DNA of 64,000 bases from Verticiella sediminum (lineage in GTDB: Bacteria > Pseudomonadota > Gammaproteobacteria > Burkholderiales > Burkholderiaceae_B). A program made the translations under genes and the position numbers. Positions 52,378-61,066 of the stretch are shown piece by piece (position 1 is the first letter of the stretch; each line of letters begins with the position of its first letter). The DNA is taken from assembly GCF_007558815.1 (NCBI RefSeq), contig NZ_VLTJ01000002.1:1-64000 (forward strand), read 5' to 3'. A model generated the notes under the pieces. That model did not search any database. It was not told the DNA's origin and saw only the letters and a program-made list of their open reading frames with translations.

Positions 52378-53064
52378 CTACCGCGCTGCGATCAGTGCCC
52401 GCGCAGCGTCGTAGGATACGTTGCTGTTGCTCAACGGCTGCCATCCGACGGCATGAACGAACAATTGCGTGAGCACCTTCAGCGCGGTCTCGTCGTCGAT
52501 GAATCGTTCAGGAAAATCGCCGCCCTTGGCGGTCCAGTTGTAGCAGGTGTACTCGAGCATCGAACATAGCGCGGACGCTGCCAGTTCGGTGTCGATACCG
52601 GGGCTGTAGCCCTGCCGCTGCGCGAGCTGAATCATCGTCGACAGCCCACGGATGCCTTGCTGGCGCACGCTGCGCCAGGCCCGTGCGAACTGCTGGTCGA
52701 CCATCGACATCTGGAATGCGGCCGTGGCAATGGGCCAGTCCTCCCGATAGATCTTCCAGAAAGCCGCCAAGCGGCTGGTCAGATTCTCCAGCGGGTCCTC
52801 GGTGTCGGCCGGCCGGTTCACCTCCTGCTTGAGCCGTTGGCGGAACTCCTCCAGGAGTTCATGCAGCAGCGCCTCCTTGCTCCTGAAGTAGAGATAGAAC
52901 GCGCCGGGGGAACGCTCGGCCTGCGCCATGATGTCCGCGATCTTCACCGCGGCAAACCCGTCGATCGCGATCGCCCGCTTGGCTGCCTGCTTCACCGCTT
53001 CGCGGGTGGCGTCGCCTTTGTGCCTGGCGCGCTTGCGCACTGGGGAAGGAGAATCAACGTCCAT
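52378..53064 (-). CDS. TetR/AcrR family transcriptional regulator
   Basis: 228 residues; N-terminal HTH (AVKQAAKRAIAIDGFAAVKI then ADIMAQAERSPGAFYLYFRS) with the SPGAFYLYF recognition helix, and a ligand-binding domain matching TetR proteins of acyl-CoA catabolic clusters. A short basic leader (SPSPVRKRARHKGD) precedes the HTH. ATG 53064 is preceded by AGGA; a further in-frame ATG at 53154 adds 30 residues without homology. It is divergent from the Bug/beta-oxidation operon starting at 53483 and probably represses it, released by a CoA ester or aromatic acid (inference). Its stop lies 2 bp from the CRISPR repeat. Confidence 0.9.
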   Translation of the reverse strand: MDVDSPSPVRKRARHKGDATREAVKQAAKRAIAIDGFAAVKIADIMAQAERSPGAFYLYFRSKEALLHELLEEFRQRLKQEVNRPADTEDPLENLTSRLAAFWKIYREDWPIATAAFQMSMVDQQFARAWRSVRQQGIRGLSTMIQLAQRQGYSPGIDTELAASALCSMLEYTCYNWTAKGGDFPERFIDDETALKVLTQLFVHAVGWQPLSNSNVSYDAARALIAAR

Positions 53065-53482
53065 ACCAATTCCTGGATTCAGTTTTACCCAGATTATGCC
53101 TGCGTCGGCGCATTCAGACGCATATTTCCTTCCATGGACAGGAGACATCGACACCTAGGGTTTCCCATAACTAAATCATAATTTACTTTTACGTGCGACG
53201 AGCGTCTAATCATTCCTCGTGAGAAGAACTGTCCTCCGACAACAAGCCACTCTGGCTAGGAAGACATGAAGGAACTATGGTCTGTGGCGTGCTCCCGCAG
53301 GTTTCGAAGAGGCTCGACGAGTTGGGCCACGTCAACGCGAAAACGCGTCGCCAGGCATATGAACCGTAATTCAGATTTGTTAGCCGGTCATACCGGACGC
53401 TTGGGGAGGCATCCGGTCGAGTCCGCTCATCGCCCGGCGATGCCCCCGATCAAGCAGGAACCACCACGAGAAAGGAGACACA
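53065..53482. other. 418-bp divergent intergenic region, AT-rich
   Basis: It separates tetR from the catabolic operon. The part 53155-53215 is strikingly AT-rich for this genome and is the likely promoter zone. No perfect palindrome was found; AATCAT occurs twice (about 53172 and 53206). The plus-strand RBS AAAGGAGA lies just before 53483. No gene is supported here. Confidence 0.55.
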
Positions 53483-54484
53483 ATGACCATGCACCGGCGC
53501 GATTTCATCCGAGGAACGTTGGCCGCGGGCCTGTTTTGCAGCGCGGGCATCGAACGGCTGGCTCACGCCAGAGAGGCTGCCTGGCCGAGCCACCCGGTGC
53601 GCTTCGTGGTCCCCTTCGCGCCGGGCGGCGGTGCCGACATCGCCACTCGGCTCATGACCGAACAGCTTCGTGCTGCCTGGGGCGGCGTGACGGCCATCGT
53701 CGACAACAAGCCCGGGGCCAACACCATTCTCGCGGCGAACGCCGTGCTGAATGCGCCACGCGACGGCAGCACCTTCCTCGCCACCATCTCGCTGACGACG
53801 CAACTGCCCTATCTGCTGCCGCAGGAGAAGGTTCCGTTCGACCCGAGCAGCGACTTCGTCCCGGTGGCCGCGATCACGACTGAGCAACTGGTGCTCGTCA
53901 CCAACCCCGGCTCGGGTGTGAAGAGCTTCGGCGAGCTGGTGGAGGCCGCGCGCAAGCAACCGGGAAAGTTCGCCTTCGGTTCCTACGGCATCGGCTCCAA
54001 CTCGCATCTCGTGCTGGTGGAAATCAACAAGGCCGCAGGCGTCGAGATGATCCATGTGCCCTACAAGGGCACGGCACCCGCGGTGCAGGCTGCCTTGTCC
54101 GGGGAAGTCGCGATCGCACTGTCGAATCTGGGCACAGTCAGGCAGTACATCGAAGCCGGACGCCTGGTGCCGCTCGCGGTGACGGGAGACAAGCGCTACC
54201 GCTTCGTGCCGGACGTGCCGACCCTCGCGGAAGTCGGGGTGCCGGGCTTCGAGACGCCGGCCTGGATCGGCGTGTTCGCGGCCAAGGGCGTGCCGACGCC
54301 GATCATCGAGAAACTGGGCAGCGACATCCAGGCCGCGGTGCAGACGCCGGAACTGGTGGCCAAATTGAACGACTTCGGCCAGGAGGCCGGACGCATGACC
54401 ACCCCGGAATTCCAGGCGTTGGTCAAGCGCGACAGCGAGAACGCGGGCCGGATGATCGGCGCCGCCGGCGTGCACCTGCAATGA
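53483..54484 (+). CDS. Bug/TctC family substrate-binding protein with twin-arginine-like signal
   Basis: 333 residues. The signal region MHRRDFIRGTLAAGLFCSAG contains an RRDFIR motif suggestive of Tat export, then the family segments VRFVVPFAPGGGADIATRLM, VDNKPGANTILAAN, MIHVPYKGTAPAVQAALSG and VPDVPTLAEVGVPGF. AAGGAG lies upstream of the ATG. First gene of the eight-gene plus-strand operon; it presumably binds the acid that is then activated by the ligase encoded next. Confidence 0.92.
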   Translation: MTMHRRDFIRGTLAAGLFCSAGIERLAHAREAAWPSHPVRFVVPFAPGGGADIATRLMTEQLRAAWGGVTAIVDNKPGANTILAANAVLNAPRDGSTFLATISLTTQLPYLLPQEKVPFDPSSDFVPVAAITTEQLVLVTNPGSGVKSFGELVEAARKQPGKFAFGSYGIGSNSHLVLVEINKAAGVEMIHVPYKGTAPAVQAALSGEVAIALSNLGTVRQYIEAGRLVPLAVTGDKRYRFVPDVPTLAEVGVPGFETPAWIGVFAAKGVPTPIIEKLGSDIQAAVQTPELVAKLNDFGQEAGRMTTPEFQALVKRDSENAGRMIGAAGVHLQ

Positions 54485-54529
54485 GGCGAGACGCTGCATG
54501 ACACCCATCCGCAGCAAGGACACGAACGC

Positions 54530-56062
54530 ATGATGCTGACTCAGGCAGTGCGTCGCGCCGCAACGATTCGGCCTCATGGCCTGGCCATCGCCAGCGGCGG
54601 CGAACGACGCACCTGGCGCGTGACCGCCGGCCGTATCGCGGCCCTGGCCGGAGCGCTGCGAACGATGGGCGCAGGGCCCGGCGTCCAGGTCGCCACGCTG
54701 GCCCAGAACTCGCCTCGCCACTTCGAGCTGCTGCTGGCCGCGTGGTGGGCCGGGTCCGTACTGGTGCCGCTCAACACGCGTCTGGCGTTCGAGGAGATAC
54801 GCTACATCCTCGAGCATTCCGCAGCGCGGCTGCTGGTGACCGACGAGCACTTCGCGCACGTGGCGGCCCGCGCGTCCGACGAGCTTGCCGGCCTGCGCGA
54901 CACACTGGTGCTCGACGATGCCGGCTATGCGCGGGCCTGCGCGCACGCACCGCTGGACGACGCCTGCGGCGAGCTGGAGACCCTGGCGGGCATCTTCTAC
55001 ACCGGCGGGACCACAGGCCGGCCCAAGGGCGTCGAACTGACGCACCGCAACTTCGCCTTCGCCGCGACGAACATGCAGCGCGACCTGCTGCATGGGCCGG
55101 CGTCGGTCTATCTGCATGCCGCGCCCCTCTTTCATCTGGCCGACTTCGGCATCGGCATGGGCGTGACCATGGGGGCGGGGGGGCACAGCTTTCTCGCGAA
55201 GTTCAGCACGGCGGCGTTCTACGAGCGGCTGACGAGCGACGGCGTGACACATCTGCAGCTCGTGCCGACCATGCTGGCCGCGGTGCTCGATGCGCCGGAG
55301 CGTGACGACCGCTTGCTCGCGCAGGTCCGCTCCGTCTCTTATGGCGCCGCGCCCGTCTCGCAGGCGCTGCTCGCGCGACTGCTCCAGGCCTTTCCCCATG
55401 CTCGGATCCAGCAGTTCTACGGCATGACCGAGTCCTGCGGCGCCAGCGTGATGCTGCCCGCCGAACGCCACACTCTCGAAGGCCCGCTCGCCGGCAAGCT
55501 CGACTCGGTGGGCCAGCCCATCGCCGGCTTCGAGATCCGCATCGCCGCCCCCGGCACCGACCAGCCACTCGAAGCCGGGCAGATCGGCGAGATCCAGGTA
55601 CGCGGCGCCACCGTGATGCGCGGCTACTGGAAGTCCCCGGAGCAGACGGCGGCCGCGTTGGCGGGCGGCTGGCTCCGCTCGGGCGACGCCGGCCGCATGG
55701 ATGAGGAAGGCTTCATCCAGGTCGTGGACCGCCTCAAGGACATGATCATCAGCGGCGGCGAGAACATCTACTGCGCCGAAGTCGAGAACGTGCTGGCCTC
55801 GCATCCCGGCGTCGCCGAGTGCGCGGTCATCGGCCTGCCGGACGACCACTGGGGCGAGCGGGTGCATGCCGTCGTCGTTGCGCGCGAAGGCCAGGCTATC
55901 GACGCCGCCGAACTCGATGCGTACTGCCGCGCGCGCATCGCCGGCTACAAGGCGCCCCGCAGCTACGACATCCGGGGCATCCCGCTGCCGCTTTCGGCGG
56001 TCGGCAAGGTGCAGAAGAACCTGCTGCGCGAGCAATGGTTGGCACAAAGGACGAACGCATGA
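54530..56062 (+). CDS. AMP-forming acyl-CoA ligase
   Basis: 510-residue ANL ligase. P-loop FYTGGTTGRPKGVELTHRN (the usual Ser is Gly, a common variant), A5 FYGMTESCGAS, A7 SGDAGRMDEEGF, A8 DRLKDMIISGGENIY and a C-terminal catalytic Lys in SAVGKVQKNLLR. It activates the imported acid to its CoA ester in the cytoplasm. The stop overlaps the start of the acyl-CoA dehydrogenase gene (ATGA). The specific acid is not evident; relatives act on fatty, aromatic or alicyclic acids. Confidence 0.92.
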   Translation: MMLTQAVRRAATIRPHGLAIASGGERRTWRVTAGRIAALAGALRTMGAGPGVQVATLAQNSPRHFELLLAAWWAGSVLVPLNTRLAFEEIRYILEHSAARLLVTDEHFAHVAARASDELAGLRDTLVLDDAGYARACAHAPLDDACGELETLAGIFYTGGTTGRPKGVELTHRNFAFAATNMQRDLLHGPASVYLHAAPLFHLADFGIGMGVTMGAGGHSFLAKFSTAAFYERLTSDGVTHLQLVPTMLAAVLDAPERDDRLLAQVRSVSYGAAPVSQALLARLLQAFPHARIQQFYGMTESCGASVMLPAERHTLEGPLAGKLDSVGQPIAGFEIRIAAPGTDQPLEAGQIGEIQVRGATVMRGYWKSPEQTAAALAGGWLRSGDAGRMDEEGFIQVVDRLKDMIISGGENIYCAEVENVLASHPGVAECAVIGLPDDHWGERVHAVVVAREGQAIDAAELDAYCRARIAGYKAPRSYDIRGIPLPLSAVGKVQKNLLREQWLAQRTNA

Positions 56063-57216
56063 ACGACGACATCCTCACCCTGCCCCGCCGCGTGTTCTCG
56101 CCCGAGCATGACGCGTTCCGTGACCAGGTGCGCCGCTTCGTGGCGCAGGAGATCGCGCCCCACCACCAGGCATGGGAACGCGCCGGCGTGGTGCCGCGCG
56201 AACTGTGGCGCAAGGCGGGCGACATGGGCCTGCTCTGCCCCACGGCGCCCGAGCCATGGGGCGGCGCCGGCGGCGACTACCTCTACAGCGCCGTGGTGCT
56301 CGAGGAGCTGGCCTACGCGCATGCGCCCGGCCCCGGTTTCGCCATCCACTCCGAGATGGCGGTGCCCTACCTGGTCAACTTCGGCTCCGACGCGCAGAAG
56401 GACGCGTGGCTGCCGAACCTGGTGAGCGGTCGCAGCATCGCGGGCATCGCCATGACGGAGCCGTCGGCCGGCAGCGACCTGCACGCCATGCAGGCGCAGG
56501 CCCGGCGCGACGGCGAGGGCTTTCGCCTGTCGGGGCAGAAGGTATTCATCTCCAACGGGCAACTCGCTGATCTCTTCATCGTCGCGGCCAGGATCGCGGG
56601 CGACGAGGCGATCTCGCTGTTCCTGGTGGACGCCGCCCTGCCCGGCGTGCGGCGCGGCCGCAATCTGGACAAGCTCGGCCATCACGCGCAGGACACCTCC
56701 GAGATCTTCTTCGACGACGTCGCCCTGCCGGCCGGCGCCCTGCTGGGCGAGCAGGGCCAGGGCTTTCGCTACCTGATGAAGGGTCTCGCACGCGAACGCC
56801 TGACCATCTGCGTGAGCTGCCAGGCGCGCGCCGAAGCCGTGCTGCGCGACACCGTCGCCTACGCCGCCGATCGCAAAGTCTTCGGTCAGCCGCTGAGCGA
56901 GCTGCAGAACACCCGCTTTGTGCTCGGCGCGGTCAAGGCCGATCTGATCGCCGGCCGCGCGCTGGTCGACCGTCTGCTCCAGGAATACGTCGACGGTGCG
57001 CTCGACGCCTCGAGCGCGGCGGCCGCCAAGCTGTGGGTGTCCGAGGCCCTGGGCCGCGCGGCCGACACCTGCCTGCAGGTGCACGGCGGCTGGGGCTACA
57101 TGACCGAATACCCGGTTTCGCGCGTGTACGCCGACGCGCGCGTGGAGCGCATCGCCGGCGGCAGCTCCGAAATCATGAAGGAAATCATCGCGCGCACCCT
57201 CTGGCCGCGCCGCTGA
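56059..57216 (+). CDS. Acyl-CoA dehydrogenase
   Basis: 385-residue ACAD flavoprotein. FAD/substrate segments GIAMTEPSAGSDLHAMQAQA and KVFISNGQLADLFIV; the C-terminal LQVHGGWGYMTEYPVSRVYA contains the catalytic Glu (MTEYP), followed by IAGGSSEIMKEIIAR. It introduces the alpha-beta double bond in the acyl-CoA formed by the preceding ligase, passing electrons to ETF. Coupled to the ligase by overlapping codons, and followed by thiolase and FadJ-like genes completing beta-oxidation. Confidence 0.93.
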   Translation: MNDDILTLPRRVFSPEHDAFRDQVRRFVAQEIAPHHQAWERAGVVPRELWRKAGDMGLLCPTAPEPWGGAGGDYLYSAVVLEELAYAHAPGPGFAIHSEMAVPYLVNFGSDAQKDAWLPNLVSGRSIAGIAMTEPSAGSDLHAMQAQARRDGEGFRLSGQKVFISNGQLADLFIVAARIAGDEAISLFLVDAALPGVRRGRNLDKLGHHAQDTSEIFFDDVALPAGALLGEQGQGFRYLMKGLARERLTICVSCQARAEAVLRDTVAYAADRKVFGQPLSELQNTRFVLGAVKADLIAGRALVDRLLQEYVDGALDASSAAAAKLWVSEALGRAADTCLQVHGGWGYMTEYPVSRVYADARVERIAGGSSEIMKEIIARTLWPRR

Positions 57217-57255
57217 GTTCCGTTCGCACGACTCGATACGACAAGGAAGGCCATC

Positions 57256-58464
57256 TTGGAAGCATTCATCTACGACGCGTTGCGCACTCCCCGCGGCCGC
57301 GGCAAGCCCAACGGAGCCCTGCACACGGTTTCGCCGCTGGAACTGGGCGCCACCGTGCTGCGTGCCCTGCCCGAGCGTGGCGGATTCGATCCCACGGCCG
57401 TGGACGAAGTCATCTTCGGCTGCGTGGAAGCGGTGGACGACCAGGGCGCCAACCTGGCCCGCTCGGCCGTGCTCGAAGCCGGATGGGGAGACAAGGTCCC
57501 GGGCTTCATGGTGGCGCGCTTCTGCGGCTCGGCATTGGACGCGGTCAACGCCGCGGCCGCCAAGGTCATGAGCGGGCAGGCCGGGTGCGTGGTCGCCGGC
57601 GGCGTGGAGATGAACTCGCTCGTGCCGATGCTGGTGGGCACCGGCGGGCCGTCCGTGAGCGATGTCTTCTTCAACGATCGCGTCATGCAGACGCCGCAAG
57701 GCGTGGCCGCCGATCTGATCGCCACGCTGGAGGGGTTCTCGCGGGCTGACGTCGATGCCTTTGCCGCAGCATCCCACCAGCGCGCCGCGCAGGCGCAGGC
57801 CGCCGGCGCGTTCGAGCGCTCGCTGGTGGCGGTCCACGATCGCCTGGGGGAGACCCTGCTCGAGTGCGACGAACTGGTGCGCGCCGACACTACGCCGCAG
57901 AGCCTGGGCAAGCTGGCCGCCTCCTTCGTCGAAAGCGGCGAAAAAATGGGCTTCGACGCCACCGTGCGCCTGCGCTATCCGCAGGTCGATCGCATCGACC
58001 ACGTCCACCACGCCGGCAACTCGTCGGGCATCGCCGACGGCGCTTCCGCCGTGCTGGTCGGCGATCGCGCTGCCGCCGGCACCCTGGGCTTGCGGCCGCG
58101 GGCGCGCATCATCGCCACCGCCAGCGCCGCCGACGACCCCTGCATCATGCTTACCGCCACCGTGCCCGCGGCGCGGCGATGCCTGGCCCGAGCCGGGCTG
58201 ACGGTGAACGACATCGACCTCTTCGAGGTGAACGAGGCCTTCGCCGCCGTGCCGCTGCACTTCATGCGCCACCTCGGCGTGCCGCACGACCGGATCAACG
58301 TCGCCGGCGGCGCGATCGCGCTCGGCCACCCGGTGGGCGCCACCGGCGGCATGCTGGTCGGTACCGCGCTGGACGAACTGGAGCGGCGCGATCTCGAGCG
58401 CGCGCTCATCGTGATGTGCACCGGCCTCGGCATGGCCGTGGCCACCCTCATCGAGCGCGTCTGA
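57256..58464 (+). CDS. Thiolase (acetyl-CoA C-acyltransferase)
   Basis: 402 residues. Unlike the thiolase-like protein at 48888, it has a full active site: nucleophile Cys in VARFCGSALDAVN, NEAFAAVP, His in GGAIALGHPVGATGG and the second Cys in VMCTGLGM. It carries out the thiolytic last step of beta-oxidation. The start is TTG at 57256, with AAGGAAGG 6 nt before it. Located between the acyl-CoA dehydrogenase and the bifunctional hydratase/dehydrogenase genes. Confidence 0.93.
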   Translation: MEAFIYDALRTPRGRGKPNGALHTVSPLELGATVLRALPERGGFDPTAVDEVIFGCVEAVDDQGANLARSAVLEAGWGDKVPGFMVARFCGSALDAVNAAAAKVMSGQAGCVVAGGVEMNSLVPMLVGTGGPSVSDVFFNDRVMQTPQGVAADLIATLEGFSRADVDAFAAASHQRAAQAQAAGAFERSLVAVHDRLGETLLECDELVRADTTPQSLGKLAASFVESGEKMGFDATVRLRYPQVDRIDHVHHAGNSSGIADGASAVLVGDRAAAGTLGLRPRARIIATASAADDPCIMLTATVPAARRCLARAGLTVNDIDLFEVNEAFAAVPLHFMRHLGVPHDRINVAGGAIALGHPVGATGGMLVGTALDELERRDLERALIVMCTGLGMAVATLIERV

Positions 58465-58501
58465 AGCCGCTCCCGAATACAGCCATAGAGAAGCCAGTAC
58501 C

Positions 58502-60622
58502 GTGATCGACTATTCCACCGACGCCGAGGGCGTCGCCTACATCGTCTGGAACAACCCCGACGGCCCCGTCAACATCAAGAACGCCGCGTCGATGGCGGCT
58601 TTCGTGGCCGCGGTCGACCGCGCCATCGCCGACCCTGCCGTCAAGGGTGCGGTGATCGGCTCGGCCAAGCGCGACTTTCTGGCCGGCGGCGACATCGACG
58701 CCGTCTACGCCGCCCGCACGCCGCAGGCGGCGATCGCCAACGTGCGCGAGGTCGGCGCCTGCCTGCGGCGCATGGAGCGCAGCGGCAAGCCGTTCGTCGC
58801 TGCGCTCAACGGTTCGGCGCTGGGCGGCGGCCTGGAGGTGGCGCTGGCCTGCCATCATCGCGTGGCCGCCGAGGACGCTCGCCTGCGCCTGGGCCTGCCC
58901 GAATCCACGCTGGGTCTGATCCCGGGCGCGGGCGGCACTCAGCGCCTGCCGCGCCTGATCGGCATCAAGGCCGCCACCCGCATGATGCAGGACGGCAAGC
59001 CGGTGGACGTGGCCGCCGCGCGCGCGCTCGGCCTGGTTGACGCAGTCGTGCCTGCCGAGAACCTGCTGGAAGCCGCGCGCCGTTGGGTGCTCGAGCACCC
59101 CGAGGCGCGGCAACCCTGGGACGTCAAGGGCTTTCGCTACCGGGATTTCGAACCGCAGTCGCGCGAGGGTCGGTGGTTCTTCTTCTATGCCTGGCCGGCG
59201 CTGCGCCGCAAGTCGCCGCCCGAGGATCTCGCCCCGGGCGCCCTGCTGCATGTGCTGGCCCAGGGGCTGGAGCGCGGCATCGACGCGGGGCTGGCCATCG
59301 AGTCGCGCTACTTTGGCCTGGTCGCGGCATCCCCGTCGGCCAAGAACCGCATCCGCACACAGTTCATTGCCGCCGGCGCCGCCCGGAAGCAGACGCGCCG
59401 GCCGGCCGGCGAGCCCGCCTTCGAGCCGCGACGCGTGGGCGTGGTGGGCGCCGGCCTGATGGGCGGCGGCATCGCCCTGGTCTGCGCCCGGGCCGGCCTG
59501 GAGACGGTGCTCATCGACGCGGACGACGAAGCCGCCGCGCGCGGCAAGGCGCGCATCGCCAAGACCCTCGACGGCGCGCTCCAGCGCGGCCTGATGGACG
59601 CGAACTCGCGCGACGAGATTCTGCAACGCATCCATCCCGGCGCCGACATGGCCGCGCTGGCCGGCTGCGAGCTGGTCGTCGAGGCCGTGGTCGAATCCGC
59701 CGGGATCAAGGGCGAGGTGTTCGCACGCATCGCGCAGGCGGCCGGCCCACAGGCCATCATCGCGTCGAACACCTCCACCCTGTCCATCACATCGCTCGCC
59801 GCGCCGCTGGCCGATCCCGGGCGCTTCATCGGGTTGCACTTCTTCGCTCCCGTGGACCGGATGGCGCTGGTCGAGGTGATCCTGGGCCGCGACACCTCGC
59901 CGCGCACGCACGCCCAGGCGCTCGACTTCCTCAAGCGCCTGGGCAAGACCCCTATCGTGGTCAACGACGGGCCGGGCTTCTACACCTCGCGGGTGGTCGG
60001 CGCCTATACCCGCGAGGCGCTCACCATGCTGCATGAAGGCGTATCCCCCGCGCTCATCGACAACGCCGCACTGGCCGCGGGCATGCCCATCGGCCCGCTC
60101 GCGATGGCCGATCTCACATCCTACGACCTGCTGGCCGACATCATCGGCAGCCTCGCGCGCGAGGGACGCGGCACCGCGCGCGAGTCGATGCCTGCCCTGC
60201 GGGCCGCGCAGCGCCTGGTCGCCGCGGGTCGGGTCGGACGCAAGGGCGCGGGCGGGGTCTACGACTACCCCGGGTCAGGCAAGGCGCTCTGGCCAGGGCT
60301 GGATGGTCTCTTCCCTCCGCTGAAGGAACAGCCCGCCGTGGAGGCGGTGGTGCAACGCCTGTTGCATGTGCAGTCGCTCGAGACCCTCCACGCGATGGAT
60401 GAAGGCATCACGCAGGACCCGCTGGAGATCGACCTCGCCTCGGTGCTGGGCTGGAGCTATCCGGCCTGGCGCGGCGGGGTGCTGGCCCATGTCGACGACG
60501 TCGGCCTCGCCGAGTTCGTCCGCCAGTGCGAGGGTCTGGCCGCTCGCCACGGCGAGCGTTTCGTCCCGCCCCCGTCGCTGCGCGAGCGCGCCGCCGCCGG
60601 CGCCACCTTCCACGCGCACTGA
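58502..60622 (+). CDS. Bifunctional enoyl-CoA hydratase / 3-hydroxyacyl-CoA dehydrogenase (FadJ/FadB-like)
   Basis: 706 residues. The N-terminal crotonase domain (1-190) has both catalytic glutamates (GGGLEVALAC and LGLPESTLGLIPGAGGTQRL) and the oxyanion loop KRDFLAGGDID. After a linker, a NAD-binding domain starts at GVVGAGLMGGGIALV (about 315), with the catalytic His in IGLHFFAPVDRMALVEVI and the C-terminal HAD helical domains. It hydrates the enoyl-CoA and oxidises the 3-hydroxyacyl-CoA, linking the dehydrogenase and thiolase of the same operon. Start codon is GTG at 58502. Confidence 0.93.
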   Translation: MIDYSTDAEGVAYIVWNNPDGPVNIKNAASMAAFVAAVDRAIADPAVKGAVIGSAKRDFLAGGDIDAVYAARTPQAAIANVREVGACLRRMERSGKPFVAALNGSALGGGLEVALACHHRVAAEDARLRLGLPESTLGLIPGAGGTQRLPRLIGIKAATRMMQDGKPVDVAAARALGLVDAVVPAENLLEAARRWVLEHPEARQPWDVKGFRYRDFEPQSREGRWFFFYAWPALRRKSPPEDLAPGALLHVLAQGLERGIDAGLAIESRYFGLVAASPSAKNRIRTQFIAAGAARKQTRRPAGEPAFEPRRVGVVGAGLMGGGIALVCARAGLETVLIDADDEAAARGKARIAKTLDGALQRGLMDANSRDEILQRIHPGADMAALAGCELVVEAVVESAGIKGEVFARIAQAAGPQAIIASNTSTLSITSLAAPLADPGRFIGLHFFAPVDRMALVEVILGRDTSPRTHAQALDFLKRLGKTPIVVNDGPGFYTSRVVGAYTREALTMLHEGVSPALIDNAALAAGMPIGPLAMADLTSYDLLADIIGSLAREGRGTARESMPALRAAQRLVAAGRVGRKGAGGVYDYPGSGKALWPGLDGLFPPLKEQPAVEAVVQRLLHVQSLETLHAMDEGITQDPLEIDLASVLGWSYPAWRGGVLAHVDDVGLAEFVRQCEGLAARHGERFVPPPSLRERAAAGATFHAH

Positions 60623-60649
60623 CGCGCCCGACCACGAGGACGCCCCAGC

Positions 60650-61066
60650 ATGACTCCCTTCACGCTCGATACGGCCGCACACGTGCTGGCCGACACCATG
60701 CCCGGCTGCGTGCGCGGCCTGAACCTGACCGTCGAAAAGCTGGAAGACGGGCACGCCACGCTGCGCATGCCGTACTCGGACATGGCATGCCGGGAAGGCG
60801 GCATTTTTTCGGGCCAGGCGCTCGCCGCCCTGGCCGACACGTCGATGTGCTTCGCCGTCTGGATGGACGGGCGCGGGCGGCGGCCGGTGGCCACGGTGGA
60901 TCTGCACGTGACCTACCTGCGCGGCGCGGGCGGCGAGGATCTTCTCGCGCGGGCCCAGTTGATACGCTCGGGCAAGACGCTGGCCTTCGCGCGGGTGGAC
61001 ATCGTGCTGGCCGGGTCCGGCAAGGAAGTCGCGTCCGCTGTCGCCACCTTCGGGCTGCCGGCATGA
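60650..61066 (+). CDS. PaaI-type hotdog acyl-CoA thioesterase
   Basis: 138-residue single-hotdog protein. Segments CREGGIFSGQALAALADTSM (substrate and catalytic region) and VATVDLHVTYLRGAGGEDLL match the PaaI/4HBT thioesterase group, though the usual HGG is EGG here. It would release a free (possibly aromatic) acid from its CoA ester. The stop overlaps the start of the flavin monooxygenase gene (ATGA), so thioester hydrolysis and ring hydroxylation may be successive steps. Confidence 0.88.
   Translation: MTPFTLDTAAHVLADTMPGCVRGLNLTVEKLEDGHATLRMPYSDMACREGGIFSGQALAALADTSMCFAVWMDGRGRRPVATVDLHVTYLRGAGGEDLLARAQLIRSGKTLAFARVDIVLAGSGKEVASAVATFGLPA

Noticed and set aside
52208-52472. Short plus-strand frames containing SSPHARGT and HPRMRGEH peptides
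   Set aside because: These are translations of the CRISPR repeats, not proteins; the peptide strings are a familiar artefact of type I-E repeats.
53450-56047. Minus-strand open frame of about 865 codons opposite Bug and ligase genes
   Set aside because: Antisense to two genes with intact motifs; no RBS or domain.
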